Under the pieces are notes generated by a model. It was given only the letters and a program-made list of their open reading frames with translations, was not told the origin of the DNA and did no database searches. Below, in pieces: positions 1-6,263 of a stretch of 64,000 nt of DNA (the first letter of the stretch is position 1; each line of letters begins with the position of its first letter). The DNA is from JALEFZ01 sp038527485 (lineage in GTDB: Bacteria > Bacteroidota > Bacteroidia > J057). The translations under genes were made by a program, and so were the position numbers. The stretch is taken from the NCBI GenBank assembly GCA_038527485.1, contig JBCBFT010000021.1:1-64000 (forward strand), read 5' to 3'.

Positions 1-200
1 GATTAAACTTTCCAGCTTCAATCTTAGAAAGACGGTTCTGGAAGTCTACCAAATAGGCTTTCATCTGGAAAATGCCGCTCTAGGAGCGGAAGTCCTCATC
101 ATGCATGATGGCAGAGACTTTGGAGTCTCCCTTCCTCCTAATGCCTATTTGGTAGACTTCCAGAACCGTCTTTCTAAGATTGAAGCTGGAAAGTTTAATC
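1..200. repeat. Long perfect inverted repeat (58-bp arms)
   Basis: Bases 1-58 are the exact reverse complement of 143-200, leaving an 84-bp loop. The left arm is cut by the window edge, so it may be longer. The loop itself holds smaller palindromes, at 75-89 (CCGCTC-n3-GAGCGG) and 98-111 (CATCATGCATGATG, on the symmetry axis). Both arms lie inside one open frame on the plus strand. A perfect arm of this length inside coding sequence suggests a recent inverted duplication, or an assembly or amplification chimera; sequence alone cannot separate these. Confidence 0.9.
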
Positions 201-418
201 GTATCTTATTTAAGCTCCTTCCAGGTGTAGGCGGAACCTTTGATGTCCTCATCGCAAGAGTAGATGTAGCAGACTATGAAGTCTATGATCATGAGGGCTA
301 CCGCCTACTTCGCAACTGGCAGCAGCTAGACAACTACCTTCTCCAAGGTAGAGGAAACGTCCTTATCTCCACGGCCAGCGGATGGACAGGAGAGGGAAGT
401 AACTATAACGCCGTATAG
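2..418 (+). CDS. Partial unrecognised coding fragment, truncated at both ends
   Basis: An open frame runs from the window edge to a TAG at 416-418. The first in-frame ATG inside the window is at 101, but coding-like sequence extends upstream of it. The product matches no family I recognise; the C-terminal half (aromatic, Asp/Tyr-rich) looks like genuine globular protein. The apparent stop codon is supplied by neighbouring response-regulator sequence, so the natural C-terminus seems to have been lost at a junction near 413-418. The first 19 codons and codons about 48-67 are the two arms of the inverted repeat read in opposite senses, so at least one of them is unlikely to be ancestral. Confidence 0.4.
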   Translation: MKLSSFNLRKTVLEVYQIGFHLENAALGAEVLIMHDGRDFGVSLPPNAYLVDFQNRLSKIEAGKFNRILFKLLPGVGGTFDVLIARVDVADYEVYDHEGYRLLRNWQQLDNYLLQGRGNVLISTASGWTGEGSNYNAV

Positions 419-583
419 CAGGATACCTATATCAGGATGCGCATCTAATATATCCAGTGCCAATTGTCCATTGAGTGCAAAATGGAACGAGATCTCTCCT
501 GCCCTGATTTCTTTCCTGAAACGGGACTTGATCATTTCTTCGACCAGCCTTTCATCGTCTACGACTAAAATCTGGAGTGGCAT
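326..583 (-). pseudogene. Truncated response regulator (receiver N-terminus only)
   Basis: Reading leftward from 583 the protein begins MPLQILVVDDERLVEEMI and continues to about residue 55 (DILDAHPDIGILL) exactly like a CheY receiver: the acidic pair DDE, the alpha-1 region and the beta-3 approach are present. Just before the phosphoacceptor strand, where a motif such as SDINMPxMDG is expected, homology stops and the frame runs into unrelated residues to a stop at 326. None of the three frames resumes a receiver domain. The loss maps to about 413-419, the same point where the opposing plus-strand frame ends. The gene cannot make a functional receiver as read; it is a broken gene, or an intact one damaged by misassembly. 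Confidence 0.7.
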
Positions 584-946
584 GTATTCAGATGGATAAC
601 CCTACGAAAAACTTGAAGCATGATGTGCATGGGGGATACTCACATTTGATGTCTATAAGGGGATCACAGACGCTTTACCTCTACCAGAGCTTCTTTCTAT
701 ATTCCTTGATTATCGAATACCCCCTTAAAACATCACGTGTGACAATGCATATTGATATTAGGCTTTTCCCAAGAGAATTGCCAAGACTTTTGATGGGTTG
801 CGGATAAAAAATGAGAAAATCGTGGGACCACCGCTATGGCGTGGTCTTAAACATACAACGTTCCGTTGGTTTTCTATCCTGTTGGTGCTATCACTAGCCA
901 CGCCATGGCGGTGGCTCTACAACCACGCCATAGCGGTGGCTCAACC
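584..946. other. Intergenic, no gene; palindromic repeats at its 3' side
   Basis: No convincing gene. The plus-strand frame at 577-807 has no recognisable features. The right half holds three copies of the GCCATGGCG-type palindrome described separately. Confidence 0.6.
828..939. repeat. Three dispersed copies of the 18-bp CCACCGCC-R-GGCGTGGT palindrome
   Basis: Copies lie at 828-845 (CCACCGCTATGGCGTGGT) and, in the opposite orientation, at 897-914 and 922-939 (ACCACGCCATAGCGGTGG). The last two are spaced 25 bp apart, nearly the 26-bp period of the array at 60188-60335. Another copy is at 1992-2009, so the coiled-coil gene 947-1906 is bracketed by this repeat. Each copy can form a short GC-rich hairpin. 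Confidence 0.85.
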
Positions 947-1906
947 TTAGCCCTCTCCACGAGGCTCCTTACTTCGATCCAGGATGATCGGCTGGGCCTT
1001 CGTAGCTGATTGTTCGATGGCCTTAAAGGCAATTTCCTTCACCTGAAGGGAAGCATCATCTGCCTTGTGTGTCAAGGCTTCAATACGTGCCTTTTGCTCA
1101 CCGACCTTGGCTTCCAAGCTTTTGATGTTCGCTTCGAGTAACTGGATCTTATTCTGCAAATCCTTGGTCTCCAACTGCTGTTTAAAGTCAAACTCCTTGG
1201 TAAGTTGAGACTGTAGTTCCTTCTCTGCCTGACGCACTGCCGCTTGCAGTTGCTGATCAAAACTGGCGACTTGCTTCTTGAGTTGCTGGTATTCCTCTTC
1301 CCGCTCGGCTATGAGTTCTTCCTTTTGCTTGCGCTCTGCTTCGAAGGCTGCCAGTTTCTCTTCCCATTCCTTTTCTCGTTCCAACTTCAAGGCTTGATAG
1401 ATATCTTCTTCCTTGCGACGCTTGGTGGAGAGGTCATAGGCATAGGCATCTTGTTCGCGCTTCCATGCGAGCTTTTTGGCATCTACTTCCTGCTTGAAGT
1501 TGGCCTCCCAAGCAGCCGATTCTGCCTCAAACGACTCAGACGCTTGGCGGTGCGTGATCAGCAAGGCTTCTAGGCTTTGGGCTTCGGCCTTAATCTGGTA
1601 GACTTCCTCTAGCATGGCTTTCTCCGTAGCGATGGCTTGTTGCAACTCTTTGAATATTGCTTGTTCTCTCTCCAACCCTTGCTCGATCTTATCCAGTTGT
1701 TCGTTCAGCGCCTTCCGCAGGCTTTGAATATTGGCCGTAGCACCTGATTGGAGCTTTTGCTTGACGGTCTCGACTTCCTGCCGCTTCTTCTCCAACTGCT
1801 GGGTGAGTGTCGCATTCTCTTTTTGCTCGGCAGTCAGTTTGGTCAACAACTGTTCATAGGCAGCGAGTATTTCCGCTTTGGTATTGGAGTTAGATATTTT
1901 TGCCAT
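947..1906 (-). CDS. Long coiled-coil protein of unknown function
   Basis: The 319-residue product is almost wholly alpha-helical with heptad patterning: long Glu/Lys/Gln/Ala-rich stretches from about residue 10 to 300, including several KxxLExxK-like heptads, and no signal peptide or membrane segment. It is probably a cytoplasmic rod-like structural or scaffolding protein. The start at 1906 (MAKISNSNTKAEILAAYEQL) is preferred over the open-frame start at 2032, because the extra 42 residues would be translated from a palindromic repeat and look non-coding. The C-terminus is basic and Pro-containing. It is a monocistronic unit flanked by GCCATGGCG palindromes on both sides. No specific function can be assigned. 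Confidence 0.7.
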   Translation of the reverse strand: MAKISNSNTKAEILAAYEQLLTKLTAEQKENATLTQQLEKKRQEVETVKQKLQSGATANIQSLRKALNEQLDKIEQGLEREQAIFKELQQAIATEKAMLEEVYQIKAEAQSLEALLITHRQASESFEAESAAWEANFKQEVDAKKLAWKREQDAYAYDLSTKRRKEEDIYQALKLEREKEWEEKLAAFEAERKQKEELIAEREEEYQQLKKQVASFDQQLQAAVRQAEKELQSQLTKEFDFKQQLETKDLQNKIQLLEANIKSLEAKVGEQKARIEALTHKADDASLQVKEIAFKAIEQSATKAQPIILDRSKEPRGEG

Positions 1907-1991
1907 GATCGTAGGTTCGGATGGGTTACAGATAATATACCATGTTACACAAAAATGGATAAAAATACGATTATAGGGGGATTTTTGTAGG

Positions 1992-2009
1992 ACCACGCCA
2001 TGGCGTGGT
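1992..2009. repeat. Perfect 18-bp palindrome ACCACGCCATGGCGTGGT
   Basis: This is a fully self-complementary member of the repeat family seen at 828-939 and 60188-60335. It lies just upstream of the coiled-coil gene. The next stretch (about 2035-2120) is GC-richer than its surroundings and carries CTCGCTACGCTCGG-like wording reminiscent of intergenic repeat clutter; no gene was seen in it. Confidence 0.85.
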
Positions 2010-2125
2010 CTTACACCAATCATAGCACCCACGGGATAAAGTGGCCTCGCTACGCTCGGCGCCCAGGCTCCGTCTCTCCCTACGGTCGAGGGTAAGGTCG
2101 CTCTCGCTCCCCAAAAGGGGTAATA

Positions 2126-3187
2126 TCAGTACCGGCAGACTCGAAACCCGACAATAAGGTTGACATCGTCGGGATGGTTGAAGTCGCGAGAGGCCACGCG
2201 GCAATCGGAGTCAAGGTAGATCCACGAGCCCCCACGAACCACCTTGTACGAGCCTGAGAATGGACCTGTGGGGTTGGTCTGAGCAGAAGATGGGTAGTTT
2301 ACATACCAATCCTGACACCACTCATAAACGTTGCCTGACATATCGTATAGACCAAGTGCGTTGGGTTTCTTAAGTCCTACAGGATGCGTAGTTGAGTTAC
2401 TGTTGTCTCTATGCCATGCGAAGTCGTCCAATTTCCTTGTTCTATTGGTACCAGCATAGATCGTCCGATTGATTACCCCACCTCCCGCAGCGTACTCCCA
2501 CTCTGCTTCTGTGGGTAAGCGATACTTGAGACCTGTCTGATCCGATACCCACTGACAGTAGGCTTGCGCATCATCCCAAGTGACATTGATTACAGGTCGA
2601 TTCCCTCTTCCCCAACCTGCATCATTTGGCTTCACTCGACCTGTAGCTTCACAGAAGTAATCATACTGCGCAAAGGTGACCTCTGTCTCTGCCAGATAGA
2701 AATCGGATAGGGTAACTTGATGAACAGGCTCTTCATCACCTCCACCTTCATCAGATCCCATCTGGAAGGTACCGCCTGGGATGAAGATCATATTGGGGAG
2801 GGGAATGGAGTCTAGCTGAGGTGCAGGAGGCAGGATGGAAGAAACGATAATATTCCCAAGTCTGACAGATAATACATTTTCTCCCACACTATCTTTTTCA
2901 AGAATGACAAAGACTTCGATATCTTTACTTGTCAAATCCTCATATACAGGTCTACTTTTGCCATTCTTATACCCTTTAAATGATTGATCATAACGTATAG
3001 TACCTTTCCACCGTCTTTCTTCTCCATCCTCTATTGGAACCCTCTCAAGCGTACCAATAGACATTAAGTTATAAATCTCAAACCCTAACTTATCATATCG
3101 TTTAGATGATGGATCAAGCGTAAGGACAAATAAGAAGATGTTTGGGAGAATTGTTGAAGTAATTTGAAAAAGTTGGAAATCACTCAT
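2126..3187 (-). CDS. SUMF1/formylglycine-generating-enzyme-fold protein
   Basis: This is a 353-residue protein. The C-terminal two thirds (about residue 130 to the end) is an FGE-sulfatase (SUMF1) domain: FIPGGTFQMGSDEGGGDEEP, then RLPTEAEWEYAA, a GLYDMSGNVYEWCQDWY block and VVRGGSW, ending GFRVCRY. In Bacteroidota such domains often act as binding or structural modules in gliding, secretion or conflict proteins rather than as true sulfatase activators; no sulfatase is nearby. The first 130 residues are unrecognised, beta-rich, with no signal peptide. The ATG at 3187 is chosen because the longer frame starts at a TTG (3205). Codons 2-17 form the left arm of a 48-bp perfect inverted repeat whose other arm contains the end of the upstream gene, so the N-terminus should be viewed with suspicion. 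Confidence 0.75.
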   Translation of the reverse strand: MSDFQLFQITSTILPNIFLFVLTLDPSSKRYDKLGFEIYNLMSIGTLERVPIEDGEERRWKGTIRYDQSFKGYKNGKSRPVYEDLTSKDIEVFVILEKDSVGENVLSVRLGNIIVSSILPPAPQLDSIPLPNMIFIPGGTFQMGSDEGGGDEEPVHQVTLSDFYLAETEVTFAQYDYFCEATGRVKPNDAGWGRGNRPVINVTWDDAQAYCQWVSDQTGLKYRLPTEAEWEYAAGGGVINRTIYAGTNRTRKLDDFAWHRDNSNSTTHPVGLKKPNALGLYDMSGNVYEWCQDWYVNYPSSAQTNPTGPFSGSYKVVRGGSWIYLDSDCRVASRDFNHPDDVNLIVGFRVCRY

Positions 3188-3288
3188 AAACTTGGAAAAG
3201 ACCAATTTTTCAAGTTATGCAAACAAAGTTTACAGATCTGAGTGATTTCCAACTTTTTCAAATTACTTCAACAATTCTCCCAAACATC
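3137..3288. repeat. Long perfect inverted repeat (48-bp arms) between two genes
   Basis: Bases 3137-3184 are the exact reverse complement of 3241-3288, with a 56-bp loop. The loop contains a smaller imperfect inverted repeat (AACTTG...CAAGTT, about 3189-3216). The right arm covers the last codons and stop of the minus-strand lipoprotein gene; the left arm covers codons 2-17 of the next minus-strand gene, whose ATG (3185-3187) sits exactly at the loop boundary. A readthrough transcript would fold into a very stable hairpin presenting that start codon at the loop base. There is no T-run, so it is not a standard terminator. Confidence 0.9.
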
Positions 3289-4636
3289 CTCTAAAACCTG
3301 CATTATTTGTATTAGGATTATAAATGTCAGAGATTCTAGATCTATCAAAAACGAGTTCACTTGCAGCAGTTACGTCTGCAATAAGCTCTGTTCCACACCT
3401 TAGCCCGTTTTGATCTGGGATGTAAATCTTACAATTTCCATTTACTAGTCCGACAAATAAAGATGAAGCCCTTGCTCGTCGCCAGTTACCATTATTTCGT
3501 AAGCTGTAATTAACAGAGCGATGTTTAATCCTATGAACAAATATATTATTGACTAACTTAACTTCAGCAAATAATCTTTGATCTTGGTCAGGTCCATAAA
3601 TTGTCCCATCTTCGTTGTCAGCTCGTGCTCTGGCATCGCAGCAACCATCTACAGCTACCCTGTCACAGGCTTTCATGAAACAAATAGGACCACTTGGGAA
3701 GCCATCTACTTCTACTCGGATACACACATCATAAGTTCCTGGTCCAGGAGCTTCCCATCTAAAAAGATTTGGCGGTGAGGTAGTATTTTGCGTGATTATT
3801 TGCTCCTGCGCTCCTTGTACGTTAACTCTTTTGTAAGTAATTCGGTAGCTAGAAAAGTACAGGCCAGAAGGTAATAGGGTATCAGCATTACTCGAAATAT
3901 CTACTTCGAGGGAGTTTGATATATCTCTAGCTCTGACATTTAAACGTGGAAGTGTAGTCACTTGGTTACAGTCGTTGTTTAAGATTGTAGGACCTGATGC
4001 TACACCTCCCATCACGATAGGAATATTGTTGACTCTTCCTCCTTGATTAAGGAAGATGCGTGCGTTAGGAGAGTTAGGCGTTTCTAGACCAATTTCGTCT
4101 CCAGGTTTAATCACATTCGCACGGATTAAATCTAGATCTGTAGGACTGACACTGTTCATGATTAACACAGAATAGTCATCGAGGAATTTGAAGGTAGTAT
4201 CTCCAATTCCAAATTCTGAGTAAGGATTTAGTATGGCTCGCCAATACTCATCAGAGATAGGGTGCGTGAAGTTAGGATTTGAAGAAAAAGGGGTTCTACC
4301 TCTTTTCAAAAATGCTTCCTCTGCCTGTTCAAGTGACTTTCTTAGAGAGAAAAAAGAAAGATTACTTTCAAAAGCATCTAATGCTTCATTGGGAATGATA
4401 TACGCGTCTTCTGAAGGGGGATTTTCTTCTTTCCAGGAAGACTCGATTTGCCTAATCTCGGCCAAGACCTTGTAAAGATGTGCTCTGTCTGTAAAATACA
4501 AGATTCCATTTTGGTTTTGAATAAGGTTGAAAACTTGGCTTTGTGCTGTGCTTACTTGACTAGATAGCTGTACACTGTTTACTTCTGAAGTAGAATCTAG
4601 ACTACAAGAAGAGAGGAGAAGCATACACACACACAT
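3263..4636 (-). CDS. Cys-rich secreted lipoprotein with PKD-like region
   Basis: A 457-residue lipoprotein: the very short N-terminus MCVCMLLLSSC carries a lipobox (LSSC, Cys11) but no basic residue. The middle is globular and unrecognised. Around residues 230-345 there is an Ig/PKD-like segment ending in paired cysteines (DVCIRVEV...GPICFMKACDR...DGCCDARA) closely resembling the layout in the lipoprotein at 17806-19515. It is probably outer-membrane or surface anchored. Upstream in this frame there is a stop and no other ATG. A better signal start exists at 4670 in a different frame, separated by a GT dinucleotide run (see finding). The 3' end lies in the 48-bp inverted repeat. Confidence 0.65.
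   Translation of the reverse strand: MCVCMLLLSSCSLDSTSEVNSVQLSSQVSTAQSQVFNLIQNQNGILYFTDRAHLYKVLAEIRQIESSWKEENPPSEDAYIIPNEALDAFESNLSFFSLRKSLEQAEEAFLKRGRTPFSSNPNFTHPISDEYWRAILNPYSEFGIGDTTFKFLDDYSVLIMNSVSPTDLDLIRANVIKPGDEIGLETPNSPNARIFLNQGGRVNNIPIVMGGVASGPTILNNDCNQVTTLPRLNVRARDISNSLEVDISSNADTLLPSGLYFSSYRITYKRVNVQGAQEQIITQNTTSPPNLFRWEAPGPGTYDVCIRVEVDGFPSGPICFMKACDRVAVDGCCDARARADNEDGTIYGPDQDQRLFAEVKLVNNIFVHRIKHRSVNYSLRNNGNWRRARASSLFVGLVNGNCKIYIPDQNGLRCGTELIADVTAASELVFDRSRISDIYNPNTNNAGFRGCLGELLK
4625..4634. repeat. (AC)5 dinucleotide run at a lipoprotein start
   Basis: Read on the coding (minus) strand this is a GT run immediately after the annotated ATG. An upstream ATG at 4668-4670 opens MLKQHLYSISIHVCV, which would run directly into the lipobox sequence if the tract were one GT unit longer. 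As read, that frame stops shortly after. It is a short tract, so slippage is only a possibility. Confidence 0.5.
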
Positions 4637-4836
4637 GAATTGATATGCTGTACAAATGTTGTTTTAACATGGCTTATTGATTTAGATATCTTTTATATAA
4701 GCCTAATCTAATATCAAATTGATTGAATTATCAAACAATAGAATATAATTATATATATAATATCGTTTGATGTAGTAAAAATTAATGTTCAAAATCAGTA
4801 CTTTGTGAGAATCTAAATAAATGTGTGTCAATATTT

Positions 4837-5982
4837 CTACCCCCAATACGAAGTAAAGCCTTCCTCTTCATATCGACGATACATCTTGAGAAGCTTCTGC
4901 AAGTTGCGTGCATAGGGATAGCCTTTCCTGCGAGGATCTCCCAGCGATTGATGGATCTGTGCATATGTACTTCCTTCGGGGAAGGCTTCCATCTTTTCAG
5001 GGCGAAAGAGATTGATGAGACCCAGTATGACCTGCTGTATGCTAGCTGTCGCACCTGTGATTCTGGGTAGGATCTTCTGCACGATTTGTAAGTCTATGGC
5101 CTCCTGATGGGAGATCAACTCGCGTATGTCATGGCGATTGATGAGGTAAAAAAGAATCTCGTCGCGTATGCGATAGCCAAACGGCATGTCGGCAAGGGAT
5201 AGAATCTCATTGATCTCTGTCAAGAGACGGATGACAGGCTGCATGCCAGGACGCTCCGATTGGGGTACATCGATGAGGCGTACATAGGGATTGAGGAGGA
5301 ATGCATGTGGCACAGGATCTAACGGAGGCACCGCTTCCTCTACGAGTGGCCAATCCAGGAAGACCTCATTCATTTCGATGACGTTGGCGCGGTCAAGGAC
5401 CTTGCGAGAAAAGGGATAAGTCGATTCGTCTACATTGATGGTACCGATGAGGTAGAGATTGGCAGGAAAGGTAAGGTCCTGTATAGACGCGTTTTCTTGT
5501 TCATTTCTCCCCACACCATATGGCATCAAAGGTTCTGAAACGATTTGGTCCTCTTTCTTTTCCCTGGTCTCCATGATACTGAGCACATCGCTGAAATAAT
5601 GCTCCACCCGTGCCAGGTTCATTTCATCCAAAATAACAAAATAGGGATGCTGAGGATTTGCCTGTGCTTGTAGGAGTACTTCGAGGAAAGGCTGCTTTCT
5701 GAAAGTTCCCTGCATGTCCACATAACCCAGGAGGTCTGTATGATCGGTCCAATCAGGGCGTACAGGGATCAAAAAGCAGTGATTTCCATGTCCCATCGCA
5801 CGTGCAAACTGTCGTACTAGTTGAGTTTTTCCTGTACCTGAGATGCCTGCCAGAATTACGAAGGGTTTACTTTTGAGACAGAGATAAAGATTGGCAATGT
5901 CCTGTTTGGTAAAAAAGAAACCCTGTGCAGCTATGTATGCATGTATATGTTCGAGAATCTGACGGGGGTAAATGGTGGACAT
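4837..5982 (-). CDS. McrB-type AAA+ ATPase, orphan
   Basis: The 381-residue protein has the McrB-family AAA+ core: Walker A GISGTGKT (46-53), the LLGYVD segment, the hallmark DEMNLARVE (about 119-127, Walker B plus MNLAR) and GTINVDEST sensor-like motif (about 180), followed by a helical lid. In McrBC restriction, McrB is the GTP-driven motor that binds modified DNA via an N-terminal domain and recruits the McrC nuclease. Here only about 40 residues precede Walker A, so there is no DNA-reading domain, and neither neighbour resembles McrC. It may be a McrB-like motor recruited for another role, or the remnant of a system. It is transcribed away from the E1 gene, with the lipoprotein gene downstream after 200 bp. 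Confidence 0.8.
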   Translation of the reverse strand: MSTIYPRQILEHIHAYIAAQGFFFTKQDIANLYLCLKSKPFVILAGISGTGKTQLVRQFARAMGHGNHCFLIPVRPDWTDHTDLLGYVDMQGTFRKQPFLEVLLQAQANPQHPYFVILDEMNLARVEHYFSDVLSIMETREKKEDQIVSEPLMPYGVGRNEQENASIQDLTFPANLYLIGTINVDESTYPFSRKVLDRANVIEMNEVFLDWPLVEEAVPPLDPVPHAFLLNPYVRLIDVPQSERPGMQPVIRLLTEINEILSLADMPFGYRIRDEILFYLINRHDIRELISHQEAIDLQIVQKILPRITGATASIQQVILGLINLFRPEKMEAFPEGSTYAQIHQSLGDPRRKGYPYARNLQKLLKMYRRYEEEGFTSYWG

Positions 5983-6123
5983 GAAAGCAGGACTTGGATC
6001 AATGAGAGCCTGAATATGAGGCTTTCTCCGAATAATTACACCCTATTCTCGAAATAAAGTGAGGCTTTTTATTTTCTGTGTGGAAAAATGGCTGAGCGTA
6101 TTTGGCATGTTTGGCTCGATTGC

Positions 6124-6236
6124 GATCGTTTTGCTGATCCGTGGGCGTTGTTAGTTAGGAAACTAATAGATTTGATTGCTACGTAGTTTGATGACTACGT
6201 AGAGCTTGAGCTTCGGATCGTTTTGGCGATCCGTGG
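6124..6236. repeat. Repeat cluster: two 21-bp direct repeats and a dispersed 56-bp element
   Basis: GATCGTTTTGCTGATCCGTGG (6124-6144) recurs with one change at 6216-6236. Between them, 6150-6205 resembles 62549-62605 (shared AGGAAAC, AGATT, TAGTT and GATGACTACG blocks in the same order) and contains a hairpin CTACGTAG...CTACGTAG at 6179-6202. The spacer 5983-6263 has no gene. Confidence 0.7.
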
Positions 6237-6263
6237 ACTCTCCTGTTTCACTTATTTTTCTTC

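Noticed and set aside
577..807. 76-codon plus-strand frame
   Set aside because: No recognisable features; upstream of the truncated response regulator on the opposite strand and probably its leader region.
2126..3187. Sulfatase-activating enzyme with its sulfatase
   Set aside because: The FGE fold is clear, but no sulfatase lies in the window, and these folds often have other roles in this phylum.
4837..5982. Complete McrBC restriction system
   Set aside because: No McrC-like or DNA-reading domain is present on either side.
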